Origin: an uncultured Mycoplasmatota bacterium
GTDB taxonomy: Bacteria; Bacillota_I; Bacilli_A; RF39; UBA660
Length of the DNA: 42,716 bases
Assembly: GCA_946494345.1 (NCBI GenBank)
Contig: CAMMBX010000003.1
Span: 1-42,716, forward strand
Direction of reading: 5' to 3'
The notes under the pieces were generated by a model that worked only from the letters and a program-made list of their open reading frames with translations, was not told the origin of the DNA and made no database searches. Made by a program: the position numbers and the translations under genes. Positions 1 to 8,587 of this stretch are shown piece by piece; the first letter of the stretch is position 1, and each line of letters starts with the position of its first letter.

Positions 1-15
1 CTAGATTTTATCTAG
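1..15. repeat. Short perfect inverted repeat at window edge
   Basis: Six-base arms CTAGAT/ATCTAG are separated by TTT. The string CTAGGG recurs nearby (about 13-18, 50-55 and 74-79). It lies just downstream of the premature end of the thioredoxin-like gene, so it may belong to a foreign segment that cut that gene. The element type is not recognised. Confidence 0.4.
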
Positions 16-43
16 GGTTGCAAGGGTTTTTATATTAAAACTG

Positions 44-259
44 TCAAACTAGGGTCTTTAATACAGCTGTAAATCTAGGGGTGAATTCTTCACAATGACT
101 ACAACCTGTTTGAACAATTTCTAAAATAAAACTTTCTTTATTATCTATCATGGTTTCAAGTTCACTATAACTAATATCAGTTATAGTTTTTTCATTATTA
201 CATCCTGTTAAAAATACTATAAATAATCCTATTAATAAATATTTAATTTTTCTTTTCAT
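44..259 (-). pseudogene. Truncated thioredoxin-like lipoprotein
   Basis: The 71-residue product begins with a lipoprotein signal peptide: basic start, hydrophobic stretch, lipobox LTGC with Cys20. A thioredoxin-type redox motif CSHC follows at residues 53-56, after a beta-strand-like ILEIVQTG. Secreted thioredoxin-fold lipoproteins normally continue for about 70 or more residues after the CxxC, through the cis-Pro region. Here the frame stops only 15 residues later, so most of the fold is missing. Either an insertion or a frameshift has broken the gene. No continuation is recognisable in the other two frames over the remaining 43 bases. A minus-strand extended -10 promoter lies just upstream (282-310). 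If intact it would act outside the membrane on disulfides; this copy is probably non-functional. Confidence 0.6.
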
Positions 260-281
260 TTTATCACTACTTTCCTAAGTA

Positions 282-310
282 ATTATAGCAATTTTAGGTT
301 ATAAAAACAA
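282..310 (-). promoter_or_regulatory. Promoter of the thioredoxin-like gene
   Basis: On the minus strand, -35 TTGTTT (305-310), a 17-base spacer and an extended -10 TGc-TATAAT (282-290). It sits 23 bases upstream of the ATG at 259. Confidence 0.55.
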
Positions 311-317
311 TAAATAC

Positions 318-346
318 TTTTCAAATTTAAAAAATTAATATATACT
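318..346 (+). promoter_or_regulatory. Promoter at the head of the Tad/T4SS locus
   Basis: -35 TTTTCA (318-323), 17-base spacer, -10 TATACT (341-346). The same TTTTCA hexamer is used 17 bases before the -10 of virD4 at the far end of the locus. The start codon at 374 follows a strong aaaggggtg ribosome binding site. Confidence 0.5.
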
Positions 347-373
347 TAATATATAGTAAAGGGGTGTAGTTCT

Positions 374-1903
374 ATGATTTTAAGAAAGCCATATGCTCTT
401 TTAATTCAATATTTTCAAAGAATACATTTAGTATTAATATTAATTTGTGCTTATATATTTTATAAAATAATGTCATTACGTACTTTTGTGGCGAATTTTT
501 TGGATACAGAAAGTTATAATGCCTATTATGAACCAATAAGTGATCATATAAATTTCTTATTAATTATTGCCATAATAGCAGTTGTTGCTATTAGTATAGC
601 ATTGATAGTATTGTTACGTTATAAGAAAAAACCATGGAAGATATATTTAGTGCCAATTGTAGAATATATTTTTATGTTGGGTGTTTTGATCTATGTTAGA
701 AATTATTTTGATAGTTATAATGAATTATCTACTATTACCTCTATAATGGCTGGTAGAGACTTGTTAAATATAGTATCATTACCACAATATGCTGTTTTTA
801 TAATTTTGGGAATTAGATTTTTAGGAATTGATTTAAAAAAATTCGGTTTTAAACAAGATGAAGAATACTTTGATATCAAAGAAGAAGATAGAGAAGAATT
901 TGAAGTAAATATAGAATTTGATAAAGATAAGATAACAAGAACAGTTAAGAAGTTTTTTAGAAATGTTAAATATGTTTATTTTGAACATCAACTAGTATGT
1001 AATATACTTATCGCAATAGCAGCAGTTTCATTAACAGGATATACTTATTATTATTTTGGAGTTTTGCATAGAACTTATAGAGAAGGTAATACATTTTCAG
1101 CTAATTATTATGATATAACAGTTAATAATAGTTATTTAACTGATAGAGATAGTAGAGGGGATGTTATTAATAAAAACTATAATTACTTAGTTGTTAATCT
1201 TACTGTTAAAAATAATTCATCTAAAAGAGATATTAATCTAGATAGATTTAGAATTATGAATAGAAGCGAAGAATTTCGCTATGTTAGTAGACTTTATGAT
1301 AATTTTACTGATTTAGGTAAAGTTTATAATAACAGAGAATTAAATACAGGTGATGATACAACATTTATTTTGGTATATCAAGTTCCTAAGGACTTAAATG
1401 AAAAAAGGTATGTTTTATATTATCCTGATGTTACAAGTGGTATTTTACTTAAAAAAGTAAAACTTAGTGTAAATGATGTAACAGAATTGAAGACAGTAGC
1501 AGAAGCTAAATTAACTGAAGAAATGACTTTCCCTGATGGGGATACTTTAAGAGTAACTAACTTTAATATAACTAATGAAACAACTTATAATAGATATTCT
1601 TGCGATAATGTAAGTTGTGGTACTATGGATTTACCACTTACATCAAGTAATAAAATATTAGAAATATCTTTTGTAAGTAATAATTTTACAGGTGAAAGTT
1701 TGGTTGACTTTTCCAGTATATATGCTAAAATTAGATATGAGGATAGTAATGGTAAGATGCAGAATATAAATCCTAATTCTTTAGTAAATAACTATAATGG
1801 TAATTATGCTTATTATAGTTTACCTAATGATATTAAAGAAGATGGGTCCTTAGATTTAATCTTTACTTTTAGGAATGAACAATATGTGTATCATTTGAAT
1901 TAA
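374..1903 (+). CDS. Multi-pass membrane protein with extracytoplasmic beta domain
   Basis: The 509-residue protein opens the locus. It has hydrophobic segments near residues 17-37, 57-82, 91-107 and 130-150, a charged acidic stretch (about 158-185), then another TM near 210-230. The remaining 280 residues look extracytoplasmic and beta-rich. The part around residues 240-370 (DITVNNSYL, YLVVNLTVKNNS, a YQVP strand) resembles the Ig-like DUF4352/telokin-like fold, which is a recalled resemblance and not a search result. The ATG at 374 has an aaaggggtg RBS 8 bases upstream. The next gene starts 14 bases after its stop, so they are co-transcribed. Its place at the head of a pilus/secretion operon suggests an envelope assembly role. 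No enzyme motif is seen and the function is unknown. Confidence 0.75.
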   Translation: MILRKPYALLIQYFQRIHLVLILICAYIFYKIMSLRTFVANFLDTESYNAYYEPISDHINFLLIIAIIAVVAISIALIVLLRYKKKPWKIYLVPIVEYIFMLGVLIYVRNYFDSYNELSTITSIMAGRDLLNIVSLPQYAVFIILGIRFLGIDLKKFGFKQDEEYFDIKEEDREEFEVNIEFDKDKITRTVKKFFRNVKYVYFEHQLVCNILIAIAAVSLTGYTYYYFGVLHRTYREGNTFSANYYDITVNNSYLTDRDSRGDVINKNYNYLVVNLTVKNNSSKRDINLDRFRIMNRSEEFRYVSRLYDNFTDLGKVYNNRELNTGDDTTFILVYQVPKDLNEKRYVLYYPDVTSGILLKKVKLSVNDVTELKTVAEAKLTEEMTFPDGDTLRVTNFNITNETTYNRYSCDNVSCGTMDLPLTSSNKILEISFVSNNFTGESLVDFSSIYAKIRYEDSNGKMQNINPNSLVNNYNGNYAYYSLPNDIKEDGSLDLIFTFRNEQYVYHLN

Positions 1904-1917
1904 GAGGAGCGTTGGTT

Positions 1918-3756
1918 ATGAATAGTAAAAAGAAAAAAATTAATAAGAAAAAAATAATTAGGATAGCAGTTATAGTATTAATAATTGTTGTAGTTGTTTT
2001 ATTGGTATGGTTTTTATATTTTTATCCACGTCAAGTTTTCAGAAATAATGAAAAACTATTAAGTGAAGCTGGTGAGAGATATTATGAAATTAATAGTACT
2101 CGTCTTCCTCAAGAGGAAGGACGAGTTGTTTCCGTTACTTTAGATACTTTAGTTAAACAAGATTATCTAGATGGTTTATATACAGCATATGGTAATAAAT
2201 TGTGTGATTTAAAGGAGTCTAATGTTAAAGCGGTTATTAGAAATGGTGATTATCAATATTATACATATTTAAAATGTGGTAATTTTGAGTCTGATGTTGA
2301 TCATGAAGGGCCTGAAATTACTTTAAATGGAGATACTACAGTTAGACTAAACAGGGGAGAAGAGTATGTTGAAGCTGGTGTTAAAAGTGTTAGAGATAAT
2401 ACTGATGGTGAAATGAGTGTAGATAGTGTTAAAATAAGAGGAGAAGTTAATGTAAATCAAGTAGGAACTTATGAAATAACATATACAGCGACTGATAGTT
2501 TGAGTAATGAAAATACTGTTACAAGAAAAGTTATTGTAGAAGAGTCTCTTAGTAATGTAGTGAAGAGTGCAACTAAAGATTCTAATAATTACTATAAAGG
2601 TGAAGCGGAAAATAATTATGTAATGTTTAATAATATGGTCTTTAGAATTGTAAAAGTAAATGATAATGATACTGTTACAATTGCTAGTGATGAGTTATTA
2701 GCTAATGTTGATTATACTAATGATGGTAGATTTGCTGATAGTTCATTAGATTCTTGGTTAAATGATTATTTCTATAATCTTTTAGAAGATAAATTTAAAG
2801 ATTTAATTGTTTCTTCTAAATGGTGTGATGATGTTATTAGTAATGATAATTATATGACAACTGAATGTAGTAGAACTAGTGCTAAGAGAAATGTTGGTAT
2901 TTTATCTATTCAAGATTATAATAATACTTTACAAGATGATGTTAGTTTCTTAGATTTTTCTGGTATTGTATGGTATGCTAATTTAGGTGAAGATAATAAT
3001 CCTTGGACAGTAACAAGTATTTTAGCATATCCATTAAAATCTGAACCTATGAATAAAGAGTATTTATTTAATGTAAGACCTGCTGTTACTCTTAAAAAGA
3101 ATACAAAAGTATTAGATGGTGATGGTAGTGCTGCTAATCCATATATTTTAGTTGAAAATAATAGTGCACGTAGAAATACTAATGTTAATGAAAGACAAGT
3201 AGGTGAATATATTAATTATTCTGGTTATACTTGGAGAATAGCTGGTTTTGATGGTGATAAGACTGAAATAATTATGACTGGTGTTGCTGCTAATAATGGT
3301 ATTGAAGTTGAAATTGGTTATGAAAATAAAGGTGCTAAAGTATATAATCCTAATAAAGAAGGTAATATTGGCTATAAAGTAATCAATGAAATAACTAGAT
3401 ATGTTTCTACTGATTTATTTGCAAGAACAAAAATTACAGTTCCTATTTATGATAATAGAGTTACTTATAATGGAGATAATGATGAAAAAACTTATAATAA
3501 TATAATTACTATTCCATCAACATTTGATATTTTTTCATCAAAGGGTTATGCTAGTAGTAGCAGTGGTTATTGGCTAATTGATTCATCTAGAGAAGATAAT
3601 GTTAAAACACTTATGAATCCAGTAGGTACTGTTAGTTATACACCTGTTACTGATGATTTTACAGCTGGAGTTAAGGTAAAGGCATACTTAAAAGATGATG
3701 TATATATTACTGATGGTACTGGTATATTGACTGATCCATATGTAATAAGTGATTAG
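1918..3756 (+). CDS. Pilin-like, Ig-domain (DUF5011-like) surface protein
   Basis: 612 residues. I choose the ATG at 1918, 8 bases after the gaggag site; an upstream in-frame TTG at 1912 is too close to it. A lysine-rich start is followed by one TM (about 13-36). A pilin/pseudopilin-like segment follows, with AGERYYEINSTRLP at about 51-64 and two Cys (96, 120). Residues 130-208 form a bacterial Ig-like domain of the DUF5011 type (GPEITLNG, YVEAGV, VGTYEITYTATD). The rest holds two related beta-rich modules, each starting with a short strand, an aromatic residue and FRIV or WRIAGF. There is no LPXTG-type tail. It is probably a membrane-anchored surface or pilus-associated protein; a role as major or minor pilin is inference from context. 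A class B sortase gene follows at once. Confidence 0.7.
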   Translation: MNSKKKKINKKKIIRIAVIVLIIVVVVLLVWFLYFYPRQVFRNNEKLLSEAGERYYEINSTRLPQEEGRVVSVTLDTLVKQDYLDGLYTAYGNKLCDLKESNVKAVIRNGDYQYYTYLKCGNFESDVDHEGPEITLNGDTTVRLNRGEEYVEAGVKSVRDNTDGEMSVDSVKIRGEVNVNQVGTYEITYTATDSLSNENTVTRKVIVEESLSNVVKSATKDSNNYYKGEAENNYVMFNNMVFRIVKVNDNDTVTIASDELLANVDYTNDGRFADSSLDSWLNDYFYNLLEDKFKDLIVSSKWCDDVISNDNYMTTECSRTSAKRNVGILSIQDYNNTLQDDVSFLDFSGIVWYANLGEDNNPWTVTSILAYPLKSEPMNKEYLFNVRPAVTLKKNTKVLDGDGSAANPYILVENNSARRNTNVNERQVGEYINYSGYTWRIAGFDGDKTEIIMTGVAANNGIEVEIGYENKGAKVYNPNKEGNIGYKVINEITRYVSTDLFARTKITVPIYDNRVTYNGDNDEKTYNNIITIPSTFDIFSSKGYASSSSGYWLIDSSREDNVKTLMNPVGTVSYTPVTDDFTAGVKVKAYLKDDVYITDGTGILTDPYVISD

Positions 3757-3772
3757 TGTTAGGAGAAGTACA

Positions 3773-4555
3773 ATGAAGAAAAAAATGATAATTGCATTGA
3801 GTATATTAATTGTTATTGTTGCAATTGCTTTAGTTTTCGTGTATTATAAAGTTAACTTCAGAACAAGTGATTTTGCTGTTTTGGATGAAACTGATAAGAT
3901 AGAGGATGCTAAGCAATATGGTGATGAGGTTGTAGGATGGCTTAGAGTTGAAGGTACTAATATTGATTTGCCTTTAATAAAGATAAACGAAGATACAGAT
4001 GTTTATAACGATGCCTACGATTTTGCCTGGACTAATTCTATTCCTGATGGTACAGGTAATCGTCCTGCCTATATTTCTCATAATGTTAGAAATGTGTCTC
4101 GCAATCCTATAGTTGGCGATGATACAATGACAAGATTTGAACAACTGATGTCATTTATTTATCCTGACTTTATTAAAGATAATCAGTTTATCGAGTTCAC
4201 AGATAGTGAAGGCGCTACTAGTTTATATAGAATTTATGCTGTTGCATTATTAGAAGATGATCAGAATGCTTCTTTTAGCGATACTTATACTGATGAAGAA
4301 CAAAGAAGGTATATTAAGAAAGCTAAAAGAGAAAGCATGTATGATATAGATGTTGATGTTAATGAAGATGATTTAATGTTGACGTTATTTACTTGCACTA
4401 GGTTTTATGGTGCATATACTAGCTATTCTTTTAGAGTTGATGCTAGAAAGTTAAGGGAAGGTGAGGATAAAATATACGCAAAAGTAGAGACTAACAAGAA
4501 TTATGAAAAAATAAAGGAAAGGATGGAAGAAGGTGAAAATAATGAAGAAGTATAA
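3773..4555 (+). CDS. srtB: Class B sortase
   Basis: 260 residues from the ATG at 3773, which has aggag at 3761-3765; upstream ATT/GTG-type starts overlap the previous gene. An N-terminal TM (about 5-24) anchors the enzyme with the catalytic domain outside. The class B order is visible: VVGWLRVEGTNIDLPLI (53-69), catalytic His103 in ISHNVR, Cys208 in TLFTC and Arg221 in YSFRV. Class B sortases cleave NPQTN-like or LPXTG-like signals and join proteins to peptidoglycan or pilus subunits. Neither neighbour has a recognisable C-terminal sorting signal, so the substrate is unknown. The gene overlaps the next by 14 bases, which implies translational coupling and a shared function. The family is secure; the symbol follows family class only. 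Confidence 0.85.
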   Translation: MKKKMIIALSILIVIVAIALVFVYYKVNFRTSDFAVLDETDKIEDAKQYGDEVVGWLRVEGTNIDLPLIKINEDTDVYNDAYDFAWTNSIPDGTGNRPAYISHNVRNVSRNPIVGDDTMTRFEQLMSFIYPDFIKDNQFIEFTDSEGATSLYRIYAVALLEDDQNASFSDTYTDEEQRRYIKKAKRESMYDIDVDVNEDDLMLTLFTCTRFYGAYTSYSFRVDARKLREGEDKIYAKVETNKNYEKIKERMEEGENNEEV

Positions 4556-7256
4556 AATTATATTAGCAGTAGTTGTAATTGGTCTTTGTGCTACTTTTGG
4601 AGTTTTAGCTAATACAACTTCAGTTGATGCTGCTAATAATGAATGTTCTACGGGTTATACTAAGAAAACTTATATAAATAAGATTGGGTATGAGATTTCT
4701 GGCAATACTGTATCTTTTACTGGTGCTAAAGGATTAATGTATTCAGTAAGTTATGATTCTAGTGAAGTGAGAAATCATATTGATAATAGTGGAAATTTCT
4801 CAATTACTGTTCCAGATGAGTATGCAAGTGGAAAAATTGTCGTTACATTTTATCTTGATGAAGATGATGGTGTATGTGATGGTGGTATAGAAGTTGGAGG
4901 TATGGAATTTTATCTTGATGAGGCTTCTTATAACCAATTATATAACGATAGTTTATGTGCGAATTATCGTAGTAGATGGTCTAATAATAAGACTATGAGA
5001 GAGGCAGTTCCATATTGTTTTACTGAATACGTATCTATACAATATTCTTATAATGATGTAAGTAGTTGGGTTAATGATGCAGAAAGACTTTATAATTTAC
5101 AACAACATGGTAGTAGTGCGATTGTTCAAGATCCTTCTTATAAAAATGTTGATGATGTAGAAAATACTGAGAAATTAGTTTGTGATGCTTTTAGTAATAA
5201 TAATTATGAAACTATGCATAAATATAGTCATATGCAAACAAATACAGTTAATAATTGTACAACTACTTGTAAAGAGGAAGTTGAAGTAAACTTTAGTGAT
5301 CCTGTGGCAACACAAGCTGGATTATGTTTCCAATATTTAATAGAGATTAAATCTAAAGTAACTTGTGATAGTATTTATACAGCTCCTATGCCTAGTAGAC
5401 CTGGTGTTTGTGTACCTACAGCTTTTTGTGAATATAGTGCTAGTTCTACAAGTGACAAAGGTGGTCCTAGTGAGGATTTTGATGAGTGTGTTAATCAATG
5501 TGATGGTGGTGAATATACTCAAAAGTGTATAGATTCATGCTATACTAAAGTTTATGGAAAAGATAATACTGATACTGTTACACAAACTGCTTTTGGTGAA
5601 GTTGGTAATTCTATATTAACATTTGATCTTAATTCTACTATGTTTGATGGAACAGATAATGCTAAATTACTTGCTAATGGATGTATAGATCCTAAAAATG
5701 CTCCTTATTCTCAAGCTGCTGATTTATATAATCAACATCAAAGAGATCCTGGTGGTTATTATGAAATAGTAAATGGTAGAACAGTATGGAAAAAGGACAA
5801 TAATTCTGCTTGTCCTAGTGATATTGGACAATACTATTTTAGAAGTGTTGATGCTACTTTAAATACAATGCATGAGCTTCGTGGAGATTATTCACAAGGT
5901 GCTGGAAATAAAACATATAGAGCTAATGGAGAAGGAATTCTTTATAGATATTTAAGAAATAATCATGAAGATGTTTGTACTGATGATTGTACATGGATTA
6001 ACAATTGTAGTTCTAATACAGTATTAACAGAGTATCTAGCTGAACAACAATATCAACAAGCTTTAGCTGAATACAATAGTAAAAAGGCTGCTTGTGAATC
6101 TGGTACTGCTGTTTGTAGTAATGAAACTACTGATTATAAGATAGTTGTTGATAATATTGATACAAATACTAGTAATGGTGATGATAAAGAAGATTTCACA
6201 TCTTCACAAAAATTAAATAGCACTAATGTTACAGGAGCTTTTCCTGATATGGTTATTTTAACTGATGGAAGTTGTGAAGATGGACAAAGTGATCCATGGA
6301 ATTATCACAATATTATTACATTCCCTGGTACTTGGGTAAATAATAAGACAGGTCAAACTGTTCATTCAATGGATCCAGGACATGAAGATTTCTATACTTA
6401 TGTTGGTAATGAATATTGTACTAAACTAAATTCTGTTCCTATTAATACTGCATGGTATGATTGGAAAGTTAATCAAAATGGTGATCAGGGTGCTTTAACT
6501 GATTCACGGAAAAATCAAATTAGTAATAATATTGATATGAATATCAATGGTCATATTGATAATTATGGTTACTTTGGTTGGGATTTTGATGTTAGTTGTT
6601 TCTATGCTATAGGATCTCCTGAGGAAAGTTGTCCTCCAACTGATCCAAATTTCCCTGATTGTGAAGGTACTCCTACTCCGGATGATCCTGTTCCAGATCC
6701 TGATGGTCCAGGTGGTGATCCAGGGGATTCTCCAGTAAATGAATATGAATTTAGATCAGTTGCACTTGATAATGTTTTCCCATCTAGTACTGATGAAGAA
6801 AGAGAAATTGGATTTAACTGGACTTGTGCTGCTACTAACTTGGAAAATACTGATTATCTAATTCAACCAGTGACTGTTATGAATAATATTCAAGCTTTAG
6901 GTGATAGTATTTATGATGGTGAAGAATATTTGGATTATCATGTTAGACTAACTCCTGAAACAATGAGAAAAGTAAGAAATTATAATGATGATTATGATAG
7001 TTATACTGAACCAACTAGTGATAATAGTAATGAAGTGTTAACAGCTGGTAATAAGAAAACAGCAGGTATTACTGTTTATCGTAGTTATTTACTTCATAAA
7101 GTTCTTAATAGTAATGAATTATTAAGAAGTGGTGTTATTGGATGTAATAATGAAGAGAATGGAAGTTGTCCTAGAGGAACTGCTGCTATTGATACTACTA
7201 CAAGTTGTTATAATGAATATATGGCACAATCTGCTGTATTGAAAGGAGCTAATTAA
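4542..7256 (+). CDS. Very large Cys-rich secreted protein
   Basis: 904 residues from ATG 4542 (agaagg site 8 bases upstream; a GTG at 4533 overlaps that site). A Sec signal peptide is clear: MKKYK, a hydrophobic core, then likely cleavage around SVDA-AN. The mature protein has several dozen Cys, many in close pairs (TTCK, CVNQC, CIDSC, CTDDCTW, CSTG), suggesting many disulfides. A Pro/Asp/Gly-rich linker lies near residues 695-735 (PDDPVPDPDGPGG). No C-terminal TM, LPXTG or NPQTN motif is present. The N-terminal 30-120 region is beta-like (GNFSITVP, KIVVTFYL). I do not recognise a family. Coupling to the sortase and to Tad genes suggests an exported tip adhesin or structural surface protein, which is inference. 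Confidence 0.7.
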   Translation: MKKYKIILAVVVIGLCATFGVLANTTSVDAANNECSTGYTKKTYINKIGYEISGNTVSFTGAKGLMYSVSYDSSEVRNHIDNSGNFSITVPDEYASGKIVVTFYLDEDDGVCDGGIEVGGMEFYLDEASYNQLYNDSLCANYRSRWSNNKTMREAVPYCFTEYVSIQYSYNDVSSWVNDAERLYNLQQHGSSAIVQDPSYKNVDDVENTEKLVCDAFSNNNYETMHKYSHMQTNTVNNCTTTCKEEVEVNFSDPVATQAGLCFQYLIEIKSKVTCDSIYTAPMPSRPGVCVPTAFCEYSASSTSDKGGPSEDFDECVNQCDGGEYTQKCIDSCYTKVYGKDNTDTVTQTAFGEVGNSILTFDLNSTMFDGTDNAKLLANGCIDPKNAPYSQAADLYNQHQRDPGGYYEIVNGRTVWKKDNNSACPSDIGQYYFRSVDATLNTMHELRGDYSQGAGNKTYRANGEGILYRYLRNNHEDVCTDDCTWINNCSSNTVLTEYLAEQQYQQALAEYNSKKAACESGTAVCSNETTDYKIVVDNIDTNTSNGDDKEDFTSSQKLNSTNVTGAFPDMVILTDGSCEDGQSDPWNYHNIITFPGTWVNNKTGQTVHSMDPGHEDFYTYVGNEYCTKLNSVPINTAWYDWKVNQNGDQGALTDSRKNQISNNIDMNINGHIDNYGYFGWDFDVSCFYAIGSPEESCPPTDPNFPDCEGTPTPDDPVPDPDGPGGDPGDSPVNEYEFRSVALDNVFPSSTDEEREIGFNWTCAATNLENTDYLIQPVTVMNNIQALGDSIYDGEEYLDYHVRLTPETMRKVRNYNDDYDSYTEPTSDNSNEVLTAGNKKTAGITVYRSYLLHKVLNSNELLRSGVIGCNNEENGSCPRGTAAIDTTTSCYNEYMAQSAVLKGAN

Positions 7257-7258
7257 TT

Positions 7259-7720
7259 ATGAGTAAAGGTATGTTAATTGTTGGTATTATCCTTTTAGCT
7301 ATTATTACTTTTGGGGTTGTTAATATAGTTCAAAATTATCAAACTGGTAATGAGCTAGATTACTATTTATTAAGAGAAACGACTGAAGCGGCAATGACTG
7401 ATGCAGTAGACGTTGGTTATTACCGCTTGAGCGGTCTACTTAGAATAGATAAAGAAAAATTTGTAGAGAGTTTTGTTAGACGTTTTTCTGAGAATGTTTC
7501 TAATAGTCGTACTTATGATATTGGCTTTTATGATATTAATGAAACACCACCTAAAGTTAGTGTTTTAGTTAAATCAGAAACTGCTGCTAGTATTAATGGT
7601 GAATCTTTAACTTTATCTAATAAAATTGATGTAATATTAGAGTCTAAATATCATGAAAATCAATATGTAACAAAAATGACTAGAGCTGGACAACTTGATT
7701 ATAGTGATGTTGATAGATAA
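7259..7720 (+). CDS. Small one-TM protein, DUF5411-like
   Basis: 153 residues, starting 3 bases after the previous stop, with aaggag upstream in the end of that gene. One N-terminal TM (about 4-24) is followed by an extracytoplasmic alpha/beta domain with the segment ETTEAAMTDAVDVGYYRLSG. It resembles the family I recall as DUF5411, which occurs with Tad-like genes in uncultured Firmicutes; I could not check this. The short hydrophobic N-terminus followed by a soluble domain is also the layout of a TadE/TadF-type minor pseudopilin. It sits directly before the CpaB-like gene, so a part in pilus assembly is likely. Confidence 0.6.
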   Translation: MSKGMLIVGIILLAIITFGVVNIVQNYQTGNELDYYLLRETTEAAMTDAVDVGYYRLSGLLRIDKEKFVESFVRRFSENVSNSRTYDIGFYDINETPPKVSVLVKSETAASINGESLTLSNKIDVILESKYHENQYVTKMTRAGQLDYSDVDR

Positions 7721-7741
7721 AAAGAATGAGGAGGATGTTTG

Positions 7742-8566
7742 ATGAATAATTTAGTGATTGGAATAAAAAAATTCTTAACTAATAAAAATACTGTTACTGT
7801 TGTTGGTGTTATTCTTGCAATTGTAATCCTTTATGTTGGATATAATATGCGAATTAATCAGGCAATAACACCTGTTACTGTTCCTTATGCTACAGAAACT
7901 ATAAAGGCTAGAACACAAATAACTGAGGATATGATAAGTACTATGGAAATTCCTCAATCAATGGTAACTGATGATATAATTACAAATAGTGCTGATGTTA
8001 TAGATATGTATGCAAATGGAGATAGTGTTATACCTGAAGGTAGTTTATTTTATACGAGATGTGTAGTGTCTCGAGATCAATTACCTGATAGTATAATTTT
8101 AAATTATCCTAAGGGATATGTTTTATATAACTTAGATGTTGATATGGCTAGTACATATAGTAACTCTATTTATCCAGATAATTATATTGATATTTATTTG
8201 AAAGTTCAAAATGCTGAAGGTAATGAAAATGGAGTTATTGCTGAAGATAGAATCATGGTTGGTAAACTATTATCTAATGTTAAAGTTTTAGCTGTATTCG
8301 ATAGTAATGGTAATAATGTTTTTGCTGACCTTGAAGAAAAAACTGAGCCTGCCCAAATAATCTTTGCGGTACCTGAAGAGTATCATATCTTACTTCGTAA
8401 AGCTAGTTTCTTAAGAGCTTATGAATCTGAGATTATTCCTGTTCCTACTGCAGAGTCTTTGGAAGATGAACCAGGAGATGTAACTTTATCTAGTGAGGAT
8501 TTAAGAAACTTTATTAATAATGTTACTGCTATGACAGAAGAAGATTTATCTTATACACAACAATAA
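7742..8566 (+). CDS. cpaB: CpaB/RcpC-like pilus assembly protein (SAF domain)
   Basis: 274 residues from ATG 7742, 7 bases after gaggagg; the TTG at 7739 is a less likely start. One TM lies at about 16-36. The SAF-type segment follows: VPYATETIKARTQITEDMI, then the beta clip ending IPEGSLFYTRCVV. The second half matches the CpaB pattern with YVLYNLDVDMA, DNYIDIYL, a VLAVFDSNG strand and VPEEYHILLRKA. CpaB/RcpC proteins are extracytoplasmic parts of Tad pilus machines that may bind peptidoglycan. The next gene, cpaF, starts 21 bases downstream. The acidic C-terminal tail is probably unstructured. Confidence 0.8.
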   Translation: MNNLVIGIKKFLTNKNTVTVVGVILAIVILYVGYNMRINQAITPVTVPYATETIKARTQITEDMISTMEIPQSMVTDDIITNSADVIDMYANGDSVIPEGSLFYTRCVVSRDQLPDSIILNYPKGYVLYNLDVDMASTYSNSIYPDNYIDIYLKVQNAEGNENGVIAEDRIMVGKLLSNVKVLAVFDSNGNNVFADLEEKTEPAQIIFAVPEEYHILLRKASFLRAYESEIIPVPTAESLEDEPGDVTLSSEDLRNFINNVTAMTEEDLSYTQQ

Positions 8567-8587
8567 AAAGAAAAGGGGTATGATTTT

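Noticed and set aside
5337-5522. Antisense frame inside the Cys-rich gene
   Set aside because: No RBS and low-complexity Thr/Ile content; it is a shadow of the + strand gene, as are similar frames at 7775, 16496, 18055, 20638, 27289, 40956 and 41959.
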